Shown here: positions 10,708 through 23,900 of the stretch, in pieces
Layout: each line of letters starts with the position of its first letter
How positions within the stretch are numbered: position 1 is the first letter of the stretch
From: Sipunculus nudus
Lineage: Eukaryota; Annelida; Sipuncula; Golfingiida; Sipunculidae
Direction: 5' to 3'
Assembly (NCBI GenBank): GCA_026874595.1
Contig: CM049306.1
Location: 39,926,019 to 39,990,018, forward strand
Length of the DNA: 64,000 bases
Made by a program: the position numbers and the translations under genes
The notes under the pieces: generated by a model
Databases searched by the model: none
Seen by the model: only the letters and a program-made list of their open reading frames with translations
What the model was told of the DNA's origin: nothing

Positions 10708-13700
10708 CAGACATGGGGTCTATTACAGTTGTTCTATTACTATTACTTTCAATTTCTGATATTAATATTACTATTACCACATTTTATCTTTTATTTTTAT
10801 AACTATTACTTGGGTATCTATTACTATTACTTAATCTGATGGGAGGATTCTAGACCTTGCGCAGCCATGAGTGCTATAAACTGGCACTACAATCACATGA
10901 TTAAATAATATTACAAGCAACTATATGATCCAGTTACCTACACAATTTTCTTATACTGTGTCTGTAATTTACAAGAAGCCTAATGATACTGGAGATTTTA
11001 GATATTTCAGCTTCTTTAATTCTGTTTTTTTTTTAATATTTTGAAACCTCAATGAACGTTATTGGGGTGTTTCAAGTTGAAATTATAAGATAATTGTATG
11101 AACTCCTGAATACATGTAATTTAAAAGCAACCCATTGTAAAGGCCCTGGCATATGTATAATAGTGATTTATAATTATATGCATACTTGTACATTTTATAT
11201 TATTTTCATATATATTTCACATAAATTTGTTTAATAGTACATACTTCCATTTAGATTTAATCTTCTTTCTCATAGTTAATAAATAAAGATTTTCAATGTA
11301 ACTAAAAATTGTCTCCAGAGGAATAATTCATGATTACTGCATGTTATTATTTAGTATATTAAAGCTGACAATTCAATCCTTTATGTATGTGCCAAGAGAG
11401 GAAGTTATGTAGGGCTGTGTCCTGTTTCCAAATCCTTATAAAAATATCCAATAAAAAAACTGTTTACATCAAGATTCTGGAGAGAACCAAACTGGAGACA
11501 AATGGATGTGATACCATGTTTTATTCCATCACATAGTACATCTTGAGAGTGAACAGAGAGTTGGTAAACTTTGCAATAATGGTAGCATGCATGGCTTTTA
11601 TTCTTCAAGCATCCTTCTACATTGCAGCAAAACAAGCATAGGATAATTTTGGAATATGGAGAGTGATTTAAAATTACATCAGTTTTACAAAACAAATAAA
11701 ATATTACTTCAATCACTTTCACAATAAATTTGGTATTAAACAATCTTGTACTTTAAATTTTGTAAATAACAGGATCTAATTTTATTTGGTATCAAAATTT
11801 CAGATATTAAATAATAAAATATTAAAAATTACTTATATTTTCATATTATATAATCAAATAAATTAATATTGTGATGAAAATGGTTCACTTAATTTTCAAA
11901 ATATTAATTAACATAATTTTAGATACAAATAAAGGACTGCAAAATTGGTACTTATAATGAAATAACAGACAAGTATTAAAAGAATAGTTTTAAAAGAATA
12001 TGTATAACGGCGGCCGATGTGTCCTTATACCAACTAGATAATACATGTGCCTGCAGTATGACTTTATCAAAGTGACTGTAGTACTGGTGTGAGTTTATAG
12101 CATTGTAGGCTTCAATACGTCATGGGTAGTAAGCTTATCATGAACATTTTGGGTCTGCACTGTATCTGGTTCCATATTATATTTTTTCTTGAATGCTAGT
12201 TATTGCAATCTGTATGATTAAAATGCAAACTGGCTTGTGAAAACAAATCTAGGTACATTTCAGAATATGCATATGGATTGATGGATGTGAGATAAGATGT
12301 ACATGTCACAATAATAATACTCTATTTATCTGTCTCTTAACATCAAACATGCCTCTGTTTATCCTTGGTTTACTAATCAAAGGTCGGATTGTGCCAAGTA
12401 ACTTCTTTGGCTGTGACTTACTCTGTCCAGTACTCTTATGTAATTAGCACCAATGGTCACCAGCCAGACATGGGGTCTATTACAGTTGTTCTATTACTAT
12501 TACTATTACTATTACTTTCAATTTCTGATATTACTATTACTATTACCACATTTTATCTTCTATTACTATTACTATTACTGGGGTATCTATTACTATTACT
12601 ATTACTATTACATGTACTTAAACTGATGGTAGGATTCTAGACCTAACGCAGCCATGAGTGCTATAAACTAGCACTACAATCACATGTTTAAATAATATTA
12701 AAAGCAACTATATCATCCATTTACCTACACAATTTTCATATACAGTGTTTGTCATTTACAAGAAGCCTAATAATACTGGAGATCTTAATTATTTCAGCTT
12801 CTTTAATTCTGTATTTTTTTTAATATTTTGAAACCTCACTTATCGTTATTGGGGTGTTTCAAGTTGATATTATAAGATAATTGTATGAACTCATGAATAC
12901 GTAATTTAAAGCAACCCATTGTAAAGGCCTTGGCATATGTAAAATATTGATTTATAATTATATGCATACTTGTACATTTTATATTATTTTCATATATATT
13001 TCACATAAATTTATTTTATAGTACATACTTCCATTTAGATTTAATCTTCGTTCTCATAGTCAATAAATAAAGATTTTCAGTGTAACTAAAAATTGTCTCC
13101 AGAGGAATTATTCATGATTATTGCATTTATATTATTTAGTATCAAAGCTGACAATTCAATCCTTTATGTATCAGTTTATGTGGGGCTGTGTCCTGTTTCC
13201 AAATCCTTATAAATATATCCAATAAAAATACTGTTTACGTCAAGATTCTTGACATAACCAAACTGGAGACAAAAGTACCCCATCTTCTCGGGTGTATATG
13301 TTCATTTGGATGTGATGCCATGTTTTTTTCTTCCATCACATAATACATCTCGAGAGTTAACAGAGAGGTGGTAAACTTTACAATAATGGAAGCAAGCATG
13401 GCTTTTATTCTTCAGGCATGCCCTTCTTCATTGCAGCAAAACAAGCGTAGGATAATTTAGGAATATGGAGAGTGATTTAAACTTACATCGATTTTACAAA
13501 ACAAATAAAATATTATTTAAATCACTTTCACAATAAATTTGGTATTTAACAATCTTGTACTTTAAATTTTGTACATAACAGGATCTAATTATTTGATATC
13601 AAAATTTCAGATATTAAATAATTAAATATGAACAGTTACTTATATTCTCATATTATATAATCAAATAAATTAATATCATGAAAAAATGGTTCATTTAATT

Positions 13701-14850
13701 TTCAAAATATAAATTAACATAATTTTATATACTGAATGAAGGTCTGCAAAATTGGTACTATGAAATAACAGACAAGTATTAAAAGAATAGTTTTAAAAGA
13801 ATATGTATATAAATTAACTAGATAATACATGTGCCTGTAGTATGACTTTATCCAAGTGATTGTAGTACTGGTCTGAGTTTATAGCATCGTAGGCTTCAGT
13901 ACATTATGGGTAGTGAAAACACCATAAGCTTATCATGAACATTTTGGGTCTGCACTGTATCTGGTTCCATATTATATTTTTCTTGAATATGTGCTATTGC
14001 AATTTGTATGATTAAAATGCAAACTGGCTTGTGAAAACAAATCTAGGTAGATTTCAGAATATGCATATGGATTGATGGATGTGAGATAAGATGTACATGT
14101 CACAATAATAAAACACTACATTTATCTGTCTCTTAACATTAAACATGCCTCTGTTTATCCATGGTTTACTAATCAAAGGTCAGATTGTGCCAGGTAACTT
14201 ATTTGGCTGTGACCTACTCTGTCCAGTACTCTTATGTAATTAGCACCAGTGGTCACCTGCAATGTGGCAGCTGGCCCATGCTTGCCTCAACAATAGGCAC
14301 ATCCTAGGCAGTTACTGGACAAGAGCTGAGTCTGTTCAGGATTATTTGCTGATATGCTTAATGATCAAGGGGCTCACAGGAAGTAATAGAAAGTAATATG
14401 TATTACTCTATTAATATGCCTCCTGTTTCTATTACTATTACTATTACAGCTCAAATTTTTGAGTCGTTACTTACTATTACTATTACTATTACATGGAAAA
14501 AGCTGTAATAGTCTATTACTTTTACTATTACTTATTACTATTACCCCATGTCTGTCACCAGCAATGTGGCAGCTGCCCATGAGGTGCTTATGCTTGCCTT
14601 AACAATAGGCACATCCTGGACAATCACTGGACAAGAACTGAGTCTGCTCAGAGTTATTGCCTGATATGCTTCATGATCAAGGGGCTCACAGGAAGTAATA
14701 GAAAGTAATATGTATTACTCTAATACTTTGCCTTCTGTTTCTATTACTATTACAGCTCAAATGTTTGAGTCTATTACTATTACTTTTACAATTACATGGG
14801 AAAAGCTGTAATAGTCTATTACTATTACTTATTACTATTACCCATGTCTT
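10708..14850 (+). mobile_element. hAT-like MITE, outer copy (interrupted by a second copy of itself)
   Basis: It starts with CAGACATGGGGT and ends ATTACCCATGTCTT, a slightly decayed version of the inverse. It is flanked by a perfect 8-bp duplication TTGGGTTG at 10700-10707 and 14851-14858. The uninterrupted target is visible in the paralogous family C copy near 9690 (TTTGGGTTGTGAG), which confirms the insertion point. CAG/CTG ends with an 8-bp duplication are typical of hAT transposons. No transposase remains. Subtracting the inner copy and its duplication leaves about 2,045 bp. Terminal regions are rich in (CTATTA)n/(TTACTA)n. Confidence 0.88.
12465..14554 (+). mobile_element. hAT-like MITE, inner copy of the same family
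   Basis: It has CAGACATGGGG (12465) and CCCCATGTCTG (to 14554) ends, flanked by a perfect 8-bp duplication TCACCAGC at 12457-12464 and 14555-14562. The flanks are interior sequence of the same family; the empty site can be read near 51600 in the third copy (GTGGTCATCAGCAATGTGGC). Length is 2,090 bp. Same-family nesting shows at least two rounds of activity. No coding sequence is present. Confidence 0.92.
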
Positions 14851-15385
14851 TTGGGTTGTGAGTTCATATGTATTCTCCTGTTAATTCATCATTTGTAGCC
14901 TAATGTTAAGATTATGGGCAGTTCACCACAATATGAATGCAACTTGATGGAAGACGACTGCGATGCAATCCTGGATATTGCTTTTATCACGACTCAAGAC
15001 TTACCAGTCCAATTATCACTGCCTACTGACTCAGGTTGTCATGCATAGTCATAGTACTGACAGCTGTCAAACCAGGGTTGGTTTCGGTAAAAAATCTGGA
15101 GCGACTAAAGAATCATACACGCAGTCTTCACGAGGTATGTATGTATACAAACGGACAATAAGATTATTAGAATTCATAAAATTATATGTAATGAAGAGGT
15201 AAGAGGCAGGTTAAAATAATGGCCAAATCAAATCAAAAGAAGCTGGATATAAAAACTATTTTTCTATTCAAACAACTGTCAAGTGTCACGACTCAGAGAG
15301 GTGTGCAAGTCATTCTTTGAAAATGCCATAAGTCCTAGAGCAGGGCATAAAGACCAACTGGTGAATCTATTCATTTTTGGCAGAA

Positions 15386-15912
15386 CTATAGAAACCGGGC
15401 TTCAGCCTGCCGCCGGTACAATGGGTGTCGCATAATAAATTGTTTCCTGGAAAAGGCCGATACATATCATTTTCCTCAGAATTCCCGTATTTAATTTTGC
15501 TCATAGCTGGAGTTTATTATATTAGAGGAGGAGGGGTCCGGGGAACCTGGGTTCCCTGTCTGAACGGGGGTGTGGGGGCGGAGCCCCCACCTAAAGCTTA
15601 ATTTTCCTTTTAAAATAGTAAATGGTTTCCCATTTTCGCAATAGATGCCTCTTCAATCGCAGATATAAATGAACAAAGCTTGCTCCTGTTGGTATCTCGT
15701 CTTCACAGCTTACTTAGTAGCATGTAGGGCTCCTAGTCTAGAGATCCTAGGTTCGATTCCGATTCAGGCGACTTCTGATGCTTAGAATAGTTTATGTTAG
15801 AAGAGTTAAGTGTAGGGACATCTTTAGGGAAAAGTAGGACTTAAATTAGGGAATGAGAGGAGACAATTTTATTTATATGTTCCTAAAAAGAAGCGAAGCC
15901 CGCGTTCTATAG
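15386..15912. mobile_element. Short TIR element with CTATAGAA...TTCTATAG ends
   Basis: The left end CTATAGAAACCGGGCTTC (15386) is inverted at the right as GAAGCCCGCGTTCTATAG (15895-15912). TA steps at both borders fit a TA target duplication, but the palindromic border leaves the exact boundary open. Inside is a GC-rich palindrome GGGGGCGGAGCCCCC near 15574. Near 15750 there is a tRNA B-box-like GGTTCGATTCC, without a matching A box that I can support. Confidence 0.6.
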
Positions 15913-16663
15913 TGGCTCCTCATTTTTTTTACAGTCTAGATCGAACAAGAAACAACATTCTATGCCACATCCCTTTGGCATATATCATTGAAGGCCCAAT
16001 TCGGAGCGATTTTACACTTGGTGTGACAATATTTCGATAATCTGTCTTTTTAGTGTCTATATTCGAGACACATTTGATGGGGCAAGGGAAAATAAGTACC
16101 AAATGAACACATAACCCATTTCTTTAAATCTTTATTTTGTTAAACTGCAAAATTTCACCGTTGACATGAACGCCGGGAAATGTTATTTTCATACATTATC
16201 GCTCATCATTCCCCAACATTTCATTTTGACACCTGAAGCACCCTGAAGTTCTTCGATAATAAGGACAAAACATGTAGATTTTAAACATACAAACCTTGGT
16301 ATAGTACCTAAACTATGAGTTATACTTTCTTCAAATAAACTTCACTCCCGAATCGTCTGCAGTAGCACCCGCGTACAAAATGAAAATGATAACAAACAAT
16401 ATATAAATTTTAGTTGCTACTGGAAACGAATTTTAATTAAACTTATTACAAACCCCGTGTTCGAACTCCTTATTCCAGAATAAAGTCATAAAGACATTAG
16501 AATGATAATATTTGTGTCTTGGATTATATTAATTTTCGACAATTTGAGCTCTATTTGATTTTCACATTTAATTAATTTTCGGATATTCTGTATATTATGC
16601 TTGCATGAGGTCGTATTACAACATGGATGTCAAAAGTTAGATCCTGGATGCCAAGCTGCTTGT

Positions 16664-17111
16664 CTAGTCTCGCCAACAGACGCCAGGTGCCGCTACCGCT
16701 CTGCACCGGTACGTCTGTTATTGTACGCCAATTTTTCCCAGAATCTTGAAAAACGGACATGCTGTTTGGTATGCGCAAGGAAACCCCCCCTAGCCAATGA
16801 CGTAGATAGTGCTAGGGGCAATGACGCTTTTCTATCTACGTCATTGCCCCTAGCATCCGGAGGTGAATCCAGAATGGATGTCGTACTTGCACAGACCCGG
16901 CAGCCCCCAATTAAGACAAGTAAACAATATTGTTGCTTGTGTGGCAAAAATTATCCATTTTTGCTGGTCTTTTACAAGGGTGGGATAATAGGGGGATTCT
17001 TTGCGCATGCCAAACAACACTTCCGTTTTCAAGATTCTTGAAAATGGCGTCCAATAACAGACGTACTGGTGCAGAGCGCTAGCGGCACCTGGCGTCTGTT
17101 CGAGAGACTAG
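16664..17111. mobile_element. Fold-back MITE with ~130-bp inverted arms and 8-bp target duplication
   Basis: The perfect direct repeat CTGCTTGT flanks the element at 16656-16663 and 17112-17119. The ends are CTAGTCTC...GAGACTAG. The left arm (16664-16795) and the right arm (about 16985-17111) are inverted copies including AACAGACGCCAGGTGCCGCT. The centre has its own palindrome: 16811-16826 pairs with 16839-16854 (GCTAGGGGCAATGACG). Length is 448 bp and it is non-coding. It lies 845 bp upstream of the BCCIP start. A hAT-type origin is likely from the 8-bp duplication. Confidence 0.9.
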
Positions 17112-17435
17112 CTGCTTGTCAAGCTCGGATGCCATACTTTATGCTTGGCATTGCTATTATATAACTAATAAAACACCAGTGTATTTACAAAATGTGGAAT
17201 AAGCTTTTCTTTATTTAATTTCTTCCAAATATATTACACGTAAAAGTAATATACATAATTTATTTTTTTAATAATCCATTGTACTAGTAACGTGGAGACT
17301 TAATTTTTTTAGATATAACCGCAGAAAATAAAATAACAGAATATTGAAGAAAGTTGATTTATTATAATCAACGATATCTGGCTTTCATACAGCATTAAAT
17401 GACCGGGAGGGAGGGAAGGATGATAATTCTATTTA

Positions 17436-17455
17436 ATATATATATATATATATAT
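17436..17455. repeat. (TA)n microsatellite
   Basis: This is a short run of alternating TA upstream of BCCIP, with no other feature seen in it. Confidence 0.8.
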
Positions 17456-17624
17456 GTCCTTCAAACAAATTAAAAATATGAAAATTGAATGTATTGTAAC
17501 TATGAAATATCACGCATCTGTTATAAGTATAAACAATAAAGTCGAACAATTAAACATTTGATTATCTACAACTTAATATATATTTCTATACAATATGTCA
17601 CAAAGACTGATTCTTAAAAAAAAT

Positions 17625-17729
17625 GAAGACTTATTTTGTTTTGTTGTAAATAAAGACATGAAGACTTATTTTATTTTCGAGTAAATAGAGAAACGAAGAC
17701 TTATTTTATTTTGGTGTAAATAAATAGCA
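17625..17729. repeat. Three-copy 35-bp minisatellite
   Basis: The unit GAAGACTTATTTTATTTT... starts at 17625, 17660 and 17695, an exact 35-bp period with a few substitutions. It lies 230-330 bp upstream of the BCCIP start codon, in the likely promoter/5' region. Confidence 0.8.
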
Positions 17730-17955
17730 GATAGAAGTTTTATGTGAACTAAATTTAATATACGTGTGTGTGTTTTTACACATTAATATAACAGTTTCGC
17801 ATTAAACACAAATATATGTTATGAATTACCGTTTACAGACATAAAATTATTTTCAAGTATCACATCCGTGCATGACGTCCGCCTTGGTATCCGACCTGGT
17901 ATCCGACATGACATCCGACATCCCGGTTTTAGTCCCTACCCTTGTGCAATCCATG

Positions 17956-20900
17956 ATGGCAGCGCCCAGTAAAAAACGTGAGCTTGAGCAAAAGATGGGG
18001 GACGGGAAAGTGGAGGATGACGGTGTCGGTTCTGAGGAAGAATGGGTTGATGAAGTGGAAGACGAGGAAGAAGAAATGGAGGACGAAGCATTACATCAGG
18101 TATCCACGGCACAGAAAGTACAATCTAATACCTGAAATATCTACAAGAAACTAGTGACATGTGTTACCAGAAACGTGAAAGTTTTTCGTTGGTATTTTTA
18201 TTTCGTGGTCTTCCCTACAAAAAGTTCACAATAATTGACCTTTCAGTAACAGGATACGCCTTTCCTCAGGCCTTTTGAATACATGTCTGTGTAAGGGAAC
18301 AGTATTAACAATTCATAAATAAAATTACAAATATGAATATATTTTATAAATTAAATGATATATCTTGGGTAAAAATAGATAAATACAAATACAAAATAAT
18401 ACTTATATCATACAATTAAAAATATATAAGCAGGAATCCATATTCAATATTTGAATCACCTTGATATTTGGTGAGAAATTATATACAATAATTGTGCATG
18501 TGGTAATTTTTGTATCATTATAAATTTATGAAACTAATTTACTAAGATTAGTATAATGGGTATTTGACAACAAGCCTAGAGTTTTTTTTTTGTTTGCAGT
18601 GTCAAATATCAATACAACATCAACACATGTACAGACTACAGTCATTTAAAATGACAGAAATGAAATATAATATTAATGCCCTTAATTCATGTCACCATTT
18701 TTGCCTGTGTATATCAATTATATCCTTAATTAAAGAAGCTTATTTTTTCATCCCTGTTTGCTTGTATGTTTGTTAGCAGGATTGGACCGAAACCACTGAA
18801 CAAATTTCCACACTAAAATTTTTGGAGGCCACCCTCTACTGCCCTCTATCAGCAGGTTCTGACACTAAAATTTCAGGGGTAGGATGTGAGATAGGGAGAC
18901 CACGTTAAATTTTGGTGTAGGTCTGGATAGAATCCCAGATCCAGAAGGATTATCTTCTTTTATCAGAGATACATGTGCAGGTCTTGACATTATTACCCTT
19001 TGAAAATGCTTGCCCAGTAGGGCAACTGACAACTCGCTTTTACTTGACCTACATGAATTTTTACTTGTCCCACAAAAATAAGTGTTCACAACCACATCCA
19101 CCAAAAATGTGTTCCACATTATTATTTTGCAACAATATACTTGTTCAAATTCTTGTTTGTAAAATATTTTTTTCATTAGCATTTTCACAGATACAAATGC
19201 AGGTAATTTAAGGAAGAGGTATTACAAAATGATTGAACTTTTCCTGAAAAAGAAAGTGGCTCGCATAAGATAAGTCAAGGTTCAGGTCTATATAAAAATT
19301 TATGTTGTATCCACCAACCCATTCCAGCAAGTAGGAACCCAGTTTTAGTTGCCGTGCTAACATTTTCTTTAACTTTTACCCTCCCAGGGCAAACAGTTAC
19401 CTGTTAATGTCAAGCCTTGATGTGTGCATTCAGCTAAATGCCATTCTAGTTATCAAATGGATGATTTAGGAAGAACTTGAAATTAAGTGAACCTGCTCCA
19501 AAGATGGTATCACAGTTTAATAAAAAAAAGTAAATGATTTACAAAATGTTAAGAAGTTGAACTGTTGTTAACACATAAGCTTCCCCTCACCAGAAAGTGG
19601 CTTGTATGATGTATGACCAGTTTCTTAGTGAGGAAGTAGATCCACTATTATCTAGAATCTGGGACCAGTACAATATATATAGTACCATCGTCTACTCGGG
19701 CAGCTAATATCATGGTAACTGTTTGTTTCAGACAGTACAAGTTGAATTTGAGGCCAGGTCACCAGAAGACCATGATTTCCACGGGATCAGAAAACTTTTG
19801 CAGCAGGTAATCTCTGACAGAATACAGGTTTTGTTATCTGTGTGCAGAGTGGAAAATATTTAATTTTAAAACATCCTCGGACCCAATATTCTTATATTTA
19901 CATCTTTATGACTGCCGATGTGTTGTTTATTTTTAATATTTTGCATCTTAGCTGTGATCTTTCAATGACAGCGAATGTTTTATTTAAAGAAATATATAAA
20001 TGGTTCTGTATGAGACTTCATCAATTTTTGGTTGCACATTACATGAAAATTTATACAATAGATAGTTCATAGATATAGAAAAAACAACCATAATAAGGTA
20101 CATCCATCCTTTTTCAGGTAATAAATCTTTATCTAAAACTGAATTTCATGTTTTTAACTCAGAATAATTTTCAAGAGTCTTTATTTGATTTTGATATTAT
20201 TTTATATTTGATTATAACAGCTGTTCCTGAAGGCCAATATAAACCTGTCACAGTTGACTGACACCATAATTTCACAGAACTATGTAGGGAGTATTATAAA
20301 GGTAGGTGGAGCGAATCCATGTGTTCTGTGTGATGGCAATGAAGTATAATATCAGTTAGTTCCTTCCAGAAAATAAAGGTGTTATCATATTGTTTAATTT
20401 ATGTGTGGATCAGCCAGCAGTGCTCTATTTGGATTATATATAGCAAGTATTTGCCAAAAGAATTGCTGTCTCTCTAGTTAAATTATCCCAAAAGCAGCAA
20501 TTTGCATAATATTTTATCAAAGCCTGTACAAGTACAGATTTCTGTGATAATCACTTTCTGTGACATTCTTTTTGATCAAACCTATACTTATTTTTATATT
20601 TATTGACAGTGCTGTTTACATAATTATAAACATAAATATAAAATACAGACATAAATGTTTAGACAGGATGGTGATTTTACAAGTATCCCAAAGGATAGTT
20701 ACAGCCTTATGAAATGCATGGGCTGGCATGGAACATTATCCACTGACAACCAGGCTTGGGTCAAGTACAGGGGGTCAGTACTTGAGTACAAGTACAAGTA
20801 CTTCAGAACTTGTCAAGTACAAGTAAAAGTACAAGTACACAATTTTTCAATGTACTTGAATACAAGTTAAAGTATAGGGGTCTGTACTTGAGTACAAGTA

Positions 20901-23900
20901 CAAGTACTTTGAAATAAAAAAGCAATTTTTCTGAATATTTATTGATAAAACAATTACCTATATTATACACACTGTTACACAGTCAACTATCAGTACTGGT
21001 ACACAAAAAAGTGGGTTGATGCTCCAATTGCTGAAAATTTTTTTTGTTATTCTAGGTAATCCAGGGTGACAGTCTTGATGGCCCTTCAGTATTTATATAC
21101 ACTATTACACAGTCGTATATCAGTACACAAGAAATGGTGCTTTGATGCCTATTCTGAATGACTATTCTGAATCTGCCAATTCTGTCACTTATTATATAGT
21201 GGCTTTAGAGTCTCTGTACTAGTCTGTCAGGTGTGTAAAACTCACAGCTGATCAGCTAAACAGTCCACCTGAGGGCTGTGTATAGTTCAGCTGTGACAAC
21301 TCAATTCCAGATTTACTCATTACCAACTAGTGGTGGGCGGATCGAGTTTTATCGAAAGTCAGTCAGTTTCCTTTCAAGCACTTGATTAACAAAGGCAACT
21401 ATCGATTACATCATAATCATGACTTTTTTCCCAGAATGCCTATTATCTTATAGGCTAAAATTATTCTTCCATTTTTTACAACATTCTGCGCTTTAAATAA
21501 TTAGTCTTTGTACCCATATTAACTTCCGTATGTAACTGAGTATAACACGGTAGAGGCGAGAACAGAGGACTTAATAAACCTCTGTGAACTGGCAGGGAGC
21601 TGCAGAATTAGGGGGGAGTTTTGTAACAAGATGTACATTGCACAGTATGGGCGGTATGGCGTTAAAATGCTCCATAAATTCTCTAGGTCTATGCATCAAG
21701 TAGATGTCCTGGATAGTGGTTCAATTCTTGTTTATTATAAATAATTAAAATGAAACTCTGAAAAGAATATCTTACTGATAATAGGAAAATATAAAAAAGG
21801 CAAAACTTCTTTTCTTTAGGTAGAATTACAGTTTCACAGATAATTGCAAATTTCTTTATATTTGCCTGAACCGATTACTAATTGATCATCGATCGGTTTG
21901 CTTAAACCAATGATCGATTATGAAAAAGGAGCAGACTCCCACCACTAATACCAACCTGACCTTCTCAGTTACCACGGCTAATTAGCCTGGTGCATGAGCA
22001 GATGTAACCTGGGACAAACTTACTCAGAAGAACTATTAAGTGGGTGGTGTTTCCACAAGCTGTTCATATAATCAGGTCTGAGGATAGACTATTACAGCTT
22101 TTTCCATATAACAGTAATAGTAACAGTAATAGACTCAAAAATTTGAGCTGTAATAGTAATAGTTATAGAAACAGAAGGTAAAGTAATAGAGTAATACATA
22201 TTACTTTCTATTACTTCCTGTGAGCCCCTTGATCATGAAGCATATCAGCAAATAATGCTGAACAGACTCATTTCTTGTCCAGTAATTGCCCAGGATGTGC
22301 CTATTGTGGAGGCAAGCAAGGGGCAGCTGCCACATTGCTGGTGACCACTGGTGCTAATTACATAAGAGTACTGGGCAGAGTAGGTCACAGCCAAATAAGT
22401 TACCTGGCACAATCTGACCTTTGATTAGTAGATTAGTAAACCATGGATGAACAGACGCATGTTTGATGTTAAATAGTGTAGGCTATTATTATTGTGACAT
22501 GTACATCTTGTCTTACATCCATCAATCCATATGCTCTGTATTAAAAAATTAAAAAAAATACATGTACTTGACTAGTACTTGAAATGTACTTGATTTTTTA
22601 AGTACATTTTTAGCAAGTACAAGTACAGTACAAGTACTGTACTTGGTAAAAGGTACCAAGTACAAGAACAGGCCAAGTACTGAAAATTTTGTTCTTGAGT
22701 ACAAGTACCAAGTACATGTACTTGACCCAAGCCTGCTGACAACAGATGCAAATTTTATATGGTATTTTGGCATTCCATATTTGCAGTAGGGGTGGTGGTG
22801 TAATGGTTAAGGTGCAGAGCTCATGATCAAAAGGTTGTGAGTTCAAATCCCATTCAGACTCCACCGTGCAAAGACCCTCTGTCAACCCAGCAGTAGAAAT
22901 GGGTACCAGTAAATTCTAGGAAGGTAACCTGTGATGGACTAGCATCCCATCTAGCAGGAATTCCTCTCCTAAGTCGCTTCAAGCTACAGAAACCGGGATA
23001 AGCTTGGGCCTGATGAGCCAGTACGCTCAAGTGTAAATTACCAACAGACTTTACCTTTATGGCATGTTTATCCCATACCAAGCAGATATATATAAATTAA
23101 AAAATATAAAATTGGATAACATTTTCTTCTAGAAAATTCCTAGACAATTCTGGTGGAGAAATTTTTGGTCTTGATTAAATGTTCTTAATAACTGAATGTA
23201 TGGGTAAGAATAATTACTTGCTTAAATATTTTTGTTATTAGCAAGCATATGAACCAATGGATGATGACAATGATGATGATGAAGACGATGATGATGACGT
23301 TTTTGGGCTGGTGACTGTTGTGAACATAACAGAAAGACAGGTATGGTAAATACAATTTGATTTCTATATATGCAGTGTTTACACACTCATATTAAATATT
23401 GAAATAGCAATACAAAATGTACTTTTTCTCATTAGAAATTTTGAATTTTTCTTATCAGAAGATACCATGTGGTATAAGTAGATTAGAGAAAGCAACCCAT
23501 AATTTCAGAAAATATAATTAAAAAGTCTGCTGTAGTTTTACCTTTACTGTTATCTTCAGTCATGCATTTTCTTTTAGGGAAGTAATCATCATTCTGAATT
23601 ATGCTAAAATACTTGTATACAAAAGAGTTTTATTTTTTGGTGAAGGCAGGATCCATCAAGTTAATATTCTGCATGGTTATCATTATCAGGTACATTCATA
23701 CTGAAGAATTCAGGAAACTGCCTGATAGCAAACCATAGAACACAATCAACCCTCCATGATATTTAAACGTTTTCACCTGAAATAATTGTTAAACTACAAC
23801 CAGTCTTATACAAATGCTGGTCAGTTTGTGGGCTTTACTGTACTTGCCATACATTGATGGGAAGAGTTAAAGGGGCCTATTCCCATATCTGATGTCTGTT

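Larger units (their letters stand above)
20751..22735 (+). mobile_element. hAT-like MITE with CAGGCTTGGGTCAAGTAC ends, in BCCIP intron 3
   Basis: There is an 18-bp perfect terminal inverted repeat CAGGCTTGGGTCAAGTAC (20751-20768) with its inverse at 22718-22735. A perfect 8-bp duplication CTGACAAC flanks it at 20743-20750 and 22736-22743. Both subterminal zones are (CAAGTA)n-like: 20756-20905 and 22558-22735. Length is 1,985 bp with no transposase. It contains two further elements (21328-21947 and 22089-22540) and inflates BCCIP intron 3. Confidence 0.93.

Noticed and set aside
15738-15775. tRNA-like sequence with GGTTCGATTCC
   Set aside because: Only a B-box-like word is present; no A box at the right distance and no foldable cloverleaf was found.
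16601-17041. 146-codon open frame on the plus strand, with frames opposite
   Set aside because: It runs through both arms of the fold-back MITE, and its apparent length comes from the inverted repeat. There is no domain and no splice support.
17872-17955. BCCIP starting at the first in-frame ATG (17872)
   Set aside because: The added 28 residues (MTSALVSDLVSDMTSDIPVL...) come from a short GTATCCGAC-type tandem repeat and are unlike the family; ATG 17956 has a better context.
22788-22870. tRNA gene
   Set aside because: A and B boxes are present but no closing acceptor stem; the SINE body follows directly, and the body recurs elsewhere in the window.
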